From positions 5,704,001 to 5,768,000 of the forward strand of contig NZ_CP109150.1 of NCBI RefSeq assembly GCF_035920365.1: a DNA stretch of 64,000 nucleotides. The letters are read 5' to 3'. Under the pieces are notes generated by a model that did no database searches, was not told the origin of the DNA, and worked only from the letters and a program-made list of their open reading frames with translations. This DNA is from Micromonospora sp. NBC_01740 (GTDB lineage: Bacteria; Actinomycetota; Actinomycetes; Mycobacteriales; Micromonosporaceae). Numbering within the stretch: the stretch's first letter is position 1; the number at the start of each line of letters is the position of its first letter. A program made the position numbers and the translations under genes. This document shows positions 35,029 to 42,677 of the stretch, piece by piece.

Positions 35029-36410
35029 GATCCCAGCTTTCCGGGGTTGAGGATGCCCGCCGGGTCGAAGGCGCTCTTGATCCGGCGCAGCAGGGCGAGC
35101 TGGTCCTCGCCGAGGCGGGCGGCGAGGAACGGCAGTTTCGCCGCCCCCACCCCGTGCTCGCCGGTGATCGTGCCGCCGAGGTCGATGGCGGCGGCGAAGA
35201 CGTCGGCGAAGGCCGCCTCTGCCCGGCGTACCGCGTCGTGGTCCTCGGCCGAGTCGAGCACGCAGGTGGGGTGCAGGTTGCCGTCGCCGGCGTGGCCGAA
35301 GGTGGCGATGGCGACGTCGTGCCGGGCGGCGATGGCGTCGATCCGGTCGACCATCTCGGCGATGCGCGGCCGGGGCACGGTCGCGTCCTCCAGGATGGTC
35401 ACCCCGCCCCGGCGGGACAGCGCCGGCAGCGCGCAGCGCCGGGCGGCCAGCAGCGCCTCGGCCTGGGCGACCTCGCGGGCCGTGGTGACCTCCACCGCGC
35501 CGGCCTCGACGCAGGCGGCGCCTATCCGGTCCAGGTGGGCGGCGACGAGGTCGGGCGGGCCGTCGTCGCCGAAGAGCAGCAGGGCGCCGGCGTCGGTACG
35601 CAGCCCCAGGTGGGCGAAGTCCTCCACGGCGTCGATGCAGGCCCGATCGAGGAACTCCAGCGTCGCCGGCACCACCCCGGCCCGGATCACCCGGGCGACC
35701 GCCTCCCCCGCGTCGGCCAGCGTCGGGAAGTACGCGACCCCGGTGTTCGCCGACGCCGGTGCGGGCAGCAGCGCCACGGTCGCCTCGGTGATCACGGCGA
35801 GGGTGCCCTCGGAGCCGGTGAGCAGCCGGGTCAGGTCGTAGCCGGCGACGTCCTTCCACAGCCGGCCGCCGGTGCGGATCACCTCGCCGGTGGGCAGCAC
35901 CGCCTCCAGGCCCAGCACGTAGTTGCGGGTCACGCCGTACTTCAGGCCGCGCAGCCCGCCCGCGCAGGTGGCGATGGTGCCGCCGACCGTGGCGACGGTC
36001 CGGCTGCCGGGGTCGGGCGCCCAGAGCAGGCCCTGTGCGGCGGCGGCGTCGGCGAGGGCGGCGCTGGTCGCGCCCGGTTGCGTCCGGGCGAGCAGCTCGT
36101 CCCCGCTGACCTCCAGGATGGCGTTGAGCCGGGTCAGCACCAGCACGATCCCGCCGCGCAGCGGCACGGTGGCGGCGCACAGGTTGGAGCCCGCGCCGCG
36201 GGGCACCACGGGCACCCGGTGCCGGGTGGCGAGTGCCAGCACCGCGGCGACCTCGGCGGTGTCGGCCGGGAAGACCACCGCGTCCGGCCGGTGCGAGAAC
36301 AGCGGCGTCGCGTCCCGCGCGTACGCCACGAGGTCGCCGGCCGCGTCGTGCACGTGCGACGGACCGACGATCCCGCGCAGCTCGGCGAGGACGGTCGCGG
36401 ACAGCGCCAT
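35025..36410 (-). CDS. glcD: FAD-linked oxidase, glycolate/D-lactate dehydrogenase type
   Basis: A 461-residue FAD_binding_4 oxidase. The FAD motif PVVPRGAGSNLCAATVPLRGG and the ATVGGTIATCAGGLRGLKYGVTRNYV region bind the flavin. The C-terminal cap has HAGDGNLHP and TGEHGVG, typical of GlcD/LDH-type oxidases. ATG 36410 is preferred for AAGGG 5 nt upstream; an in-frame GTG lies 6 nt earlier. The stop overlaps the iron-sulfur subunit start. Together they should oxidise glycolate, D-lactate or a similar 2-hydroxy acid. Confidence 0.92.
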   Translation of the reverse strand: MALSATVLAELRGIVGPSHVHDAAGDLVAYARDATPLFSHRPDAVVFPADTAEVAAVLALATRHRVPVVPRGAGSNLCAATVPLRGGIVLVLTRLNAILEVSGDELLARTQPGATSAALADAAAAQGLLWAPDPGSRTVATVGGTIATCAGGLRGLKYGVTRNYVLGLEAVLPTGEVIRTGGRLWKDVAGYDLTRLLTGSEGTLAVITEATVALLPAPASANTGVAYFPTLADAGEAVARVIRAGVVPATLEFLDRACIDAVEDFAHLGLRTDAGALLLFGDDGPPDLVAAHLDRIGAACVEAGAVEVTTAREVAQAEALLAARRCALPALSRRGGVTILEDATVPRPRIAEMVDRIDAIAARHDVAIATFGHAGDGNLHPTCVLDSAEDHDAVRRAEAAFADVFAAAIDLGGTITGEHGVGAAKLPFLAARLGEDQLALLRRIKSAFDPAGILNPGKLGS

Positions 36411-36615
36411 GCCCACCCTTCCCGGCGCCGGTCGCGCCTGTAGCTTTTTGCCGGCTCGCGACCGGCTGTCTGGCGACAGTTTTCACCGATCATAGAGAGC
36501 CGGAGGGGCTGGGTGAAGACGGCGGGCCGCCCGGCCCACGTCCGGGTCACCGCACTCGCCGCCCGCTGCGCACCCGGCGCCGACGGTCCGGATCGAGCCG
36601 GCCGGGACCTGGCCG

Positions 36616-37059
36616 TCAGCGCGGCGGCAGGTGCTCGCGCAGCGCGGCGAACTCGGCCACCGTGAGGAAGGACGGATTGGCCCCCTGCGGCTGCCGGAGC
36701 ACCTCCGCGCCGGCCAGCCGCGCGTCGCCCCGGAAGGACTCCCGGGGCAACCGGTGCGCCTCGGCGAGGACCGTCAGGTCCAACGGCACCGTCCAGGCCG
36801 CGCCCGGCTCCCCCGGCACGGCGGCGGCGGCCACCAACCCCACGCCCCAGACGCCGTACGCGAGCCGGCCGCGGCTGCCACTGGCCCAGAGGACCACCGG
36901 CTGACCGGGACGCATCAGCCGGGCCCGGTAGCCGGGGCGTACGCACCAGGCCGTCACCCGCGGATCACGGGCGAAGCGGCCGGCCAGGTCGACCCGGTCC
37001 GCGTTGCCCTTGATCAGCCACGCGCCGAGGTCGTCGAGGTGCACCCGTCGGTCGGTCAC
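36616..37059 (-). CDS. EVE-like (PUA superfamily) protein, uncertain
   Basis: A 147-residue soluble protein. The order AWLIKGNADRVDLAG, RARLMRPGQPVVLWASGSRGRLAYGVWGVG and the closing NPSFLTVAEFAALREHL is reminiscent of EVE/PUA-like domains. These bind modified bases or RNA and end in a similar helix. The likeness is by eye only. It lies 54 nt after the TIM-barrel gene on the same strand and may share its transcript. GTG start. If the fold is right, it could recognise modified nucleic acid. Confidence 0.7.
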   Translation of the reverse strand: MTDRRVHLDDLGAWLIKGNADRVDLAGRFARDPRVTAWCVRPGYRARLMRPGQPVVLWASGSRGRLAYGVWGVGLVAAAAVPGEPGAAWTVPLDLTVLAEAHRLPRESFRGDARLAGAEVLRQPQGANPSFLTVAEFAALREHLPPR

Positions 37060-37113
37060 CCCCTCATCCTCGCCCGGGTCCCGGCCGGCCGCCCGACCGG
37101 CCGGGACCCGTCG

Positions 37114-37920
37114 TCAGGCGACGTGGCGCAGGTAACCCGCGACCGACGCGTCGAGGACCTCCCGGCCGGGCCGGGCCCACACCTCGGCCGAGAAGACCTC
37201 CACCTCGACCGGCCCGGTGTAGCCGGCCTCGTCCACGGCCTCCCGCAGCCGGCGCAGCTCGATGCAGCCGTCACCGGGCAGGGCCCGGCCGAGCAGCACC
37301 CCCTCGGGCAGCGGGGTGATCCAGTCGCACACCTGGAACGCGGCGATCCGCGCCCCCGCCCGGGCGATCTGCGCGTACACCGTGTCGTCCCACCACACGT
37401 GGTACGCGTCGACGACGACCCCGACCACGCCCGGGTCGAACCGCTCGGCGATGTCGAGCGCCTGGCCGAGGGTGGACACCACGCAGCGGTCGGCGCTGAA
37501 CATCGGGTGCAGCGGCTCGATCGCCAGCGTCACCCCGGCTGCGGCGGCGTGCGGGGCCAGCTCGGCGATGGAGTCGGCGACCTGCCGGCGGGCGCCGTCG
37601 ATGTCCCGGCTGCCCACCGGCAGCCCGCCGGAGACCAGCACCAGGACCGAGGTGCCGAGGGTGGCGGCCTCCTCGATGGCGCGCAGGTTCTCCTCCCGCC
37701 AGCCGTCGGCGGTGAAGAAGCCGCCCCGGCACAGGGACGTGACCTCGAGGCCGGCGTCGCGGACCAGCTTCGCGGCGCGGGCCAACCCGTACTCGGCCAC
37801 CGGCTCCCGCCAGAGCCCGATCCCCGGCACGCCGGCCGCGACGCAGCCGTCGACCACCTCGGGCAACGGCCAGTGCTGCGACGTGGCCTGGTTGAACGAG
37901 AACCGTTCCAGCCCACTCAC
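37114..37920 (-). CDS. Sugar phosphate isomerase/epimerase-like TIM barrel
   Basis: A 268-residue AP-endonuclease-2-type TIM barrel. The metal-ligand blocks are present: GLWREPV, VTLAIEPLHPMF with Glu, VVVDAYHVWWDD with the D-x-YHVWW pattern, FQVCDW, and a final GPVEVEVFS. These hold a divalent metal in xylose-isomerase-like and inosose-dehydratase-like enzymes. It is the last gene of the LacI-controlled operon after Gfo/Idh/MocA and DUF993, implying a step in catabolism of an unusual sugar or inositol. Its GTG start overlaps the stop of a repeat-encoded mini-ORF (GTGA), and the ribosome site GGAGGTG lies inside the repeat. Confidence 0.88.
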   Translation of the reverse strand: MSGLERFSFNQATSQHWPLPEVVDGCVAAGVPGIGLWREPVAEYGLARAAKLVRDAGLEVTSLCRGGFFTADGWREENLRAIEEAATLGTSVLVLVSGGLPVGSRDIDGARRQVADSIAELAPHAAAAGVTLAIEPLHPMFSADRCVVSTLGQALDIAERFDPGVVGVVVDAYHVWWDDTVYAQIARAGARIAAFQVCDWITPLPEGVLLGRALPGDGCIELRRLREAVDEAGYTGPVEVEVFSAEVWARPGREVLDASVAGYLRHVA

Positions 37921-38040
37921 TGCGTCACCTCCGTTCGCGACTGCGGGGCTCGCAAACCCGGCTCACTCCTCGCGCTCACAGGGCCACCTCCGGTCTGCGA
38001 CTGCGGGGCTCGCAAACCCGGCTCACTCCTCGCGCTCACT
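37921..38040 (-). repeat. Two tandem 60-bp repeats forming a coupled 40-codon mini-ORF (array A)
   Basis: Copies at 37921-37980 and 37981-38040 share 43 identical bases. Read on the minus strand each begins GTGAGCGCGAGGAGTGAGCC and ends in a GGAGGTG ribosome site. The GTG at 38039 overlaps the DUF993 stop. Because the period is 60 nt, both copies stay in one frame (38039 to 37917): 40 codons containing SARSEPGLRAPQS twice. The stop overlaps the GTG start of the TIM-barrel gene. Related copies lie at 39191-39308. This may be a dispersed repeat family that inserts at GTGA junctions, or truly translated couplers. Confidence 0.9.
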
Positions 38041-39190
38041 GGTCAACCCCCGCCACTGTGAACAGCGCCCGGGCGCGGGCGGCCGCCAGGTCCGCGTCGG
38101 GCAGCAGCCCGGCGGCGTCGGCGAGGGTGAGCAGGGTGGCCAGGTGCTCCGGCGAGCGGCCGGACTGCGCCCCGCCGACCATCGTGAAGTGGTCCTGGTG
38201 CCCGGTCAGCCAGGCCAGGAAGACGATGCCCGTCTTGTAGTGCCAGGTGGGGGCCGCGAAGATGTGCCGGGCCAGGGGCACGGTCGGCGCGAAGATCCGG
38301 TCGTACGTCGCCAGCTCCCCCCGGTCCAGTGCGGCGAACGCCGCGGCGGCGGCCGGTGCGATCGCGGCGAACACCCCGAGCAGCGCGTCGGAGTAGCCGC
38401 TCGCATCGCCCCGGATCAGCTCCGGGTAGTGGAAGTCGTCGCCCGTGTAGAGGCGTACCCCGGCGGGCAGCCGGCGGCGCAACGCCACCTCGCGGTCGGC
38501 GTCCAGCAGGGAGACCTTGATCCCGTCCACCCGGGCGTCGTGGGCCTTGATCAGCTCGACCACGGCGTCGGCGGCCTCGTCGAGATCGGCCGACCCCCAG
38601 TAGCCCGCGAGCGCCGGATCGAACATCGGGCCGAGCCAGTGCAGCACCACCGGCTCGTCGGCGACGGAGAGCAGCTCGTCGTACACCCGCAGGTAGTCCT
38701 CCGGGTTGCGGGCGGCGGCGGCCAGGTGGCGGCTGCACATCAGCACCGGGCGGGCCCCGGCGGCCCGCACGTCGTCGAGCTGCTCGCGGTAGGCGCGGGC
38801 GACCTCGGCCAGGGTGGCCGGGCCGGGCGGGAGCTGGTCCGTGCCGACCCCGGCGACGATCCGCCCGCCGACCGCGCGGGCCTCGGCGGCGCTGCGCCGG
38901 ATCAGCTCGCGGGTGGCCGGATAGTCCAGGCCCATGCCGCGCTGCGCGGTGTCCATCGCCTCGGCCACCCCGAAGCCGTACGACCACAGGTGGTGCCGGA
39001 AGGCCAGGGTGCGGTCCCAGTCCAGCACGGCCGGGGCGCCGGGGACGTTCTCGGCCGTCGGATCGGCCACCACGTGCGCGGCGGCGTACGCGATCCGGCT
39101 GCTCGGCGGCCCGGCGGGGCGCGGGAAGCCTTCGCCTCCGGTCAGCCGGTACCGCCGCCCGCCGGGCAGCACCACGTCGGCCCCGCTCAC
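38036..39190 (-). CDS. DUF993 family protein (dihydrodipicolinate synthase-like)
   Basis: A 384-residue protein that I match from memory to DUF993, a family linked with DapA-like aldolase barrels. Conserved-looking blocks are DRTLAFRHHLWSYGFGVAEAMDTAQRGMGLDYP, VLHWLGPMFDPALAGYWG, VDGIKVSLLD (with the barrel Lys), GDDFHYPELI and APTWHYKTGIVFLAWL. It lies in an operon with a Gfo/Idh/MocA dehydrogenase and a TIM-barrel isomerase, so it probably acts as an aldolase or lyase in sugar breakdown. Both ends are bounded by GTGA overlaps with repeat mini-ORFs. Its ribosome site GGAGGTG is supplied by repeat copy B1. Confidence 0.87.
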   Translation of the reverse strand: MSGADVVLPGGRRYRLTGGEGFPRPAGPPSSRIAYAAAHVVADPTAENVPGAPAVLDWDRTLAFRHHLWSYGFGVAEAMDTAQRGMGLDYPATRELIRRSAAEARAVGGRIVAGVGTDQLPPGPATLAEVARAYREQLDDVRAAGARPVLMCSRHLAAAARNPEDYLRVYDELLSVADEPVVLHWLGPMFDPALAGYWGSADLDEAADAVVELIKAHDARVDGIKVSLLDADREVALRRRLPAGVRLYTGDDFHYPELIRGDASGYSDALLGVFAAIAPAAAAAFAALDRGELATYDRIFAPTVPLARHIFAAPTWHYKTGIVFLAWLTGHQDHFTMVGGAQSGRSPEHLATLLTLADAAGLLPDADLAAARARALFTVAGVDQ

Positions 39191-39308
39191 AGCGCCACCT
39201 CCGTTCGCGACTGCGGGGCTCGCAGACCCGGCTCACTCCTCGCGCTCACAGCGCCACCTCCGTTCGCGACTGCGGGGCTCGCGACCCCGGCTCACTCCTC
39301 GCGCTCAC
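39191..39308 (-). repeat. Two tandem 59-bp repeats, each a 20-codon coupled mini-ORF (array B)
   Basis: Copies at 39191-39249 and 39250-39308 differ at only a few positions and match array A. With a 59-nt period each copy is its own ORF on the minus strand: 39308-39246 and 39249-39187, both SARSEPG(S/L)RAPQSRTEVAL after the GTG. The first GTG overlaps the dehydrogenase stop. Its stop overlaps the second GTG, and the second stop overlaps the DUF993 GTG, each by 4 nt (GTGA). Each copy carries GGAGGTGGC before the next start. The chain thus preserves coupling across the junction. Confidence 0.9.
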
Positions 39309-40456
39309 AGGTCCAGCTCCGGGATGTCCAGGCGGGCGCCCTCACGCGCCGACCGCAGGCCCAGCTCGGCGAGCTGCACGCCGCGCGCGCCGGCCAGGAA
39401 GTCCCACGGGAACGGCTCGTTGGCGACGACGTGCCGCAGGAACGCCTCCCACTGCACCTTGAAGCCGTTGTCGAACTCCTCGTTGTCCGGCACCTCCGTC
39501 CACTGCGACCGGAAGGGCTCGGTGACCGGCAGGTCGGGGTTCCACACCGGCTTCGGGGTGACCGCCCGGTGCTGCACCCGGCAGCTGCGCAGCCCGGCCA
39601 CGGCGCTGCCCTCGGTGCCGTCGACCTGGAACTCGACCAGCTCGTCGCGGTGCACCCGGATGCACCACGAGGAGTTGAGCTGCGCGACCACGCCGCCGTC
39701 GAGCTCGAAGATGCCGTACGCGGCGTCGTCGGCGGTAGCCGGGTAGGTGCGGCCCGCCTCGTCGACCCGCTGCGGCACGTGCGTGGCGGTGACGCAGGAA
39801 ACGGTACGCACCCGGCCGAAGAGCTCCTCCAGCACGTACTGCCAGTGCGGGAACATGTCCACGACGATGCCGCCGCCGTCCTCGCTGCGGTAGTTCCAGG
39901 ACGGGCGCTGGGCCGGCTGCCAGTCGCCCTCGAACACCCAGTAGCCGAACTCCCCGCGCACCGACAGGATCCGGCCGAAGAAGCCGCCGTCGATGAGCCG
40001 CTTGAGCTTGCGCAGCCCGGGCAGGAAGAGCTTGTCCTGCACCACCCCGGTACGCACGCCGGCGGCGCGCGCCGCCCGGGCCAGGTCGAGGGCGCCCTCA
40101 GTGTCCTCAGCCAGCGGCTTCTCGGTGTAGATGTGTTTGCCGGCGTCCAGCGCCCGGCGGATCGCCTTCTCCCGCTGCTGGGTGACCTGGGCGTCGAAGT
40201 AGATCTCGACGTCGTCGCGGGCCAGCGCCGCGCTCAGGTCGGTGGTCCAGTCGGTCAGCCCGTGCCGCTCGGCGATCTCGCGGAGCTTGGTCTCGCTGCG
40301 CCCGACCAGGACGGGCTCGGGCCAGATCGACGTGCCGTCGGCCAGGGGCACGCCGCCCTGCTCGCGGATGGCGAGCAGGGAGCGCACCAGGTGCTGCCGG
40401 TAGCCCATCCGGCCGGTGACGCCGTTGACGATGATGCCTATCGACCTGCGGGTCAT
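39305..40456 (-). CDS. Gfo/Idh/MocA-family oxidoreductase
   Basis: A 383-residue NAD(P)-dependent sugar dehydrogenase. The Rossmann start reads IGIIVNGVTGRMGYRQHL, an unusual nucleotide loop for the family. EKPLAEDTEGALDLARAARAAGVRTGV carries the conserved EKP. GIVVDMFPHWQYVLEELFG is the D-x-x-x-H/W segment of the C-terminal domain. The ATG has GGAGGGAAGG upstream. It is the first gene of the operon, 100 nt downstream of a LacI-type operator. Substrate is likely a sugar acid or inositol derivative. Confidence 0.92.
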   Translation of the reverse strand: MTRRSIGIIVNGVTGRMGYRQHLVRSLLAIREQGGVPLADGTSIWPEPVLVGRSETKLREIAERHGLTDWTTDLSAALARDDVEIYFDAQVTQQREKAIRRALDAGKHIYTEKPLAEDTEGALDLARAARAAGVRTGVVQDKLFLPGLRKLKRLIDGGFFGRILSVRGEFGYWVFEGDWQPAQRPSWNYRSEDGGGIVVDMFPHWQYVLEELFGRVRTVSCVTATHVPQRVDEAGRTYPATADDAAYGIFELDGGVVAQLNSSWCIRVHRDELVEFQVDGTEGSAVAGLRSCRVQHRAVTPKPVWNPDLPVTEPFRSQWTEVPDNEEFDNGFKVQWEAFLRHVVANEPFPWDFLAGARGVQLAELGLRSAREGARLDIPELDL

Positions 40457-40556
40457 GGTGTTCCTTCCCTCCGCGGGCGCCTCCGACCGGGACCGGCGGC
40501 GGGCGACCTGTTCCACGCCTGCGCCGCCGCCGGGAGGCCCCCGGCGGCGATTCTCA

Positions 40557-40572
40557 GGCAAGCGCTTTCCTG
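40557..40572 (-). promoter_or_regulatory. LacI-type operator upstream of the catabolic operon
   Basis: Contains the palindromic core AAGCGCTT (40560-40567) in the context GCAAGCGCTTTCC, a standard LacI/GalR-family operator with the central CG step. It lies about 100 nt upstream of the dehydrogenase start. Confidence 0.75.
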
Positions 40573-40670
40573 GGCAGCGTAGGGAACGCCTCCCTCCTCA
40601 GGCAAGGGGCTGTCCGACCCGTCTCGCGGCCTGCGCCGCCCGCCGGGCCACGCGGGCGGGCGCCGGGGCG

Positions 40671-40684
40671 GGGAAGCGCTTTCG
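40671..40684 (+). promoter_or_regulatory. LacI-type operator upstream of the lacI-family gene
   Basis: The same core AAGCGCTT (40674-40681) in GGGAAGCGCTTTCG, about 70 nt before the regulator's GTG. The two operators are 114 nt apart in the divergent region, so the regulator probably controls both itself and the operon, possibly by looping. Confidence 0.75.
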
Positions 40685-40750
40685 CTGCGGTACGGTGACG
40701 GATGGCCGGCACCGGGGCGCGGCCGTCGAGAAACGACCGAGGGGGCGGCA

Positions 40751-41815
40751 GTGGCGACCCTGTCCGACGTGGCCCGGCGGGCGGGGGTCTCGCCCGCGAC
40801 CGCCTCCCGGGTGATCAACGGCAGCAGCAAGCCCGTCACCGAGGAGCTCCGCGAGCGCGTGCTGCGCGCCGTCGCCGAACTCCAGTACGTGCCGAACGCG
40901 CACGCTCAACTGCTGGCCCGCTCGCACCGCGTGGCGGTGGGCGTCATCGTGCACGACGTCTCCGACCCGTACTTCGCCGAGATCACCCGTGGCCTGCAAC
41001 GGGTCGCCACCGACCAGGGCCGGCTGCTGATGATCTGCAACAGCTACCGCGACCCGGACCGCGAGCTGGAGTACGTCGAGCTGCTGCGCGGCCAGCAGGT
41101 CGCCGCGATCATCCTGGCCGGCTCGGGCTACCACGACGCCACCTTCACCCGGCTGCTCAACGAGAAGCTCGCCGCGTACGAGGCGACCGGCGGACGGGTC
41201 GCGGTCATCGGCCGGCACGAGCACTCCGGCGACGCGGTGATGCCGGACAACCGCGCCGGCGGCCGGTTGATCGGCGAGGAGCTCTACGAACTCGGCCACC
41301 GGGCGATCGGGGTGGTAGCCGGGCCGGCCGTGCTCACCACCACCACCGACCGGCTCACCGGCCTGCGGGAGTCCCTCGCCGCGCACGGGCTGAGCCTGCC
41401 CGAGCACCGCGTCCGGCACGCCGAGTTCGACCGCGACGGCGGCGTCGCCGCCACGGCCGCGCTGCTCGACGCCGACCCCGAGCTGACCGCCGTCGTGGCG
41501 CTCAACGACTCGATGGCGATCGGCGCGCTGGCGCTGCTGCGCTCCCGGTCGGTGGCGGTGCCCCGGCAGATGTCGGTCATCGGCTTCGACGACATGCCGA
41601 TCGCCCGGGACGTCACCCCGGCGCTGACCACCGTCCGGCTGCCCCTGGTCGAGATGGGGGCCCGAGCGATGTCGCTGGCACTCGACCCGGGGGCCGCGGC
41701 GCCCCGCGTCGAGGTGCTGCCCGCCGAGGTGGTGCGCCGGGACAGCACCGGGCCGGCCCCCGAGGTCACCCCGGTCCGCCCACGGGCGGCGGGATCGGGC
41801 GCGTCAGCCGGCTGA
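40751..41815 (+). CDS. LacI-family transcriptional repressor
   Basis: A 354-residue regulator. The N-terminal HTH and hinge read TLSDVARRAGVSPATASRVINGSSKPV to VPNAHAQLLARS. The periplasmic-binding-like domain has VGVIVHDVSDPYFAEITRGL, ALNDSMAIGALALLRSRS and IGFDDMPIARDVTPALTTV. The GTG start is preceded by GAGGGGGC. It is divergent from the sugar operon, with AAGCGCTT operators in front of both, so it should repress the operon until its sugar ligand appears. Confidence 0.95.
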   Translation: MATLSDVARRAGVSPATASRVINGSSKPVTEELRERVLRAVAELQYVPNAHAQLLARSHRVAVGVIVHDVSDPYFAEITRGLQRVATDQGRLLMICNSYRDPDRELEYVELLRGQQVAAIILAGSGYHDATFTRLLNEKLAAYEATGGRVAVIGRHEHSGDAVMPDNRAGGRLIGEELYELGHRAIGVVAGPAVLTTTTDRLTGLRESLAAHGLSLPEHRVRHAEFDRDGGVAATAALLDADPELTAVVALNDSMAIGALALLRSRSVAVPRQMSVIGFDDMPIARDVTPALTTVRLPLVEMGARAMSLALDPGAAAPRVEVLPAEVVRRDSTGPAPEVTPVRPRAAGSGASAG

Positions 41816-41860
41816 GACCCTCCGGTCACCGGGACGGCCGGCCACGTGGACACCGTCGTC

Positions 41861-41891
41861 GGTGGCCCCGGGCATGGCGCCCGGGGCCACC
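41861..41891 (+). terminator. Terminator hairpin after the lacI-family gene
   Basis: A perfect 13-bp stem (41861-41873 with 41879-41891, GGTGGCCCCGGGC and its complement) with a 5-nt loop, 45 nt after the stop. Confidence 0.8.
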
Positions 41892-42104
41892 TGGCGCCAG
41901 GTCGCGCGGAGGACGGCCCCCCAGATGCGCGCGGCCGTACCGGCTGCGGTCCCCCCTGCCGGCTGCTTCTCGGCGTGCGGTGCGGTGCGCGCCCTGAGCG
42001 GCTTGCGCATCCCCCGTTTCCGTCCCCCCTGTGCCGCGCCTGGCGGTCGTCGGCCGACGCGCCGACGCGGAGTCGACACACGCTGGTGCGGGTGTCCTGG
42101 AACA
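41892..42104. other. Non-coding stretch without recognised features
   Basis: Between the terminator and the operator array I see C-rich runs but no gene. A minus-strand frame (41804-42079) rich in Arg, Ala and Gly is open but crosses the terminator hairpin and lacks a ribosome site. Confidence 0.5.
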
Positions 42105-42221
42105 CACTATGGTTGTCCGCTACGGTGTCACTGCCACAACAGTGGTCGGCGTGGTCAGTCAAGCACGGTCCGCCACGGCCCGCAACCATTGTGGCGGCGC
42201 AGCCCGGCCCAACCACTATGG
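42105..42221 (+). promoter_or_regulatory. Array of operator-like sites upstream of the XRE gene
   Basis: Three copies of a CAACCA-type site occur. CACTATGGTTG (42105-42115, inverted) is the first, CAACCATTGTGG (42183-42194) the second and CAACCACTATGG (42210-42221) the third. A related palindrome CCAC-AACA-GTGG lies at 42134-42145. The last copy ends 33 nt before the XRE start. Repeated sites in one promoter suggest cooperative binding, most simply by the XRE protein itself. Confidence 0.6.
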
Positions 42222-42254
42222 TGGGCGTCCTCGGGTCGGATCGGGAGGGGTGTC

Positions 42255-42659
42255 ATGGCCGACGGCGGCGAGGCCAGCGGATCGACGTCCTTCGCCGACC
42301 GGCTGCGGCACCTGTTCGAGACGCATCGCCGGCCCGGCAGCGACAGGCCCTTCTCGCCAGAGGAGGTCGCCAGGGCCACGGGGCTCTCGACGAGCTACGT
42401 CAACTACCTGCTGAGCGGCGAGCGGGACAATCCCACCCGGTCGGCGATCCAGCAGCTCGCCAACTTCTTCCGGGTGCCCCCGGGCTATTTCTTCGACACC
42501 GTGGCCGCAGACGGCGAGGGCGACCCCGACCTGGAGACGATCACCGTCCTGGCCCGCCGGATGCCGCCGGGGGCGCCCAGGGCGAGCCTACGCGCCATCG
42601 TGGAGCAGGTCGCGGCGCTGGAGGCACGCAACAAGACCTCGGGGCGCGGCCGGACGTGA
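42255..42659 (+). CDS. XRE-family HTH regulator
   Basis: A 134-residue protein with an XRE helix-turn-helix: FSPEEVARATGLSTSYVNYLLSGERDNPTRSAIQQLANFFRVPPGYFF (about 35-85), then a short helical C-terminus. The ATG has GGGAGGGG 4 nt upstream. An array of similar operator-like sites lies in the preceding 150 nt, suggesting autoregulation. It converges on a PAP2-like gene, beyond which lie an ImmA/IrrE-like protease and a membrane protein. XRE plus metalloprotease pairs often work together, the protease cutting the repressor. Confidence 0.9.
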   Translation: MADGGEASGSTSFADRLRHLFETHRRPGSDRPFSPEEVARATGLSTSYVNYLLSGERDNPTRSAIQQLANFFRVPPGYFFDTVAADGEGDPDLETITVLARRMPPGAPRASLRAIVEQVAALEARNKTSGRGRT

Positions 42660-42677
42660 GCGGGCTCCCGCCTCCGT

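Noticed and set aside
37921..39308. CRISPR array as an explanation of the 60-bp repeats
   Set aside because: The copies are contiguous with no unique spacers, sit at two gene junctions and no cas genes are present.
41804..42079. A 91-codon minus-strand frame in the gap before the XRE gene
   Set aside because: It runs through the terminator hairpin, lacks a ribosome site and is Arg/Ala/Gly-rich.
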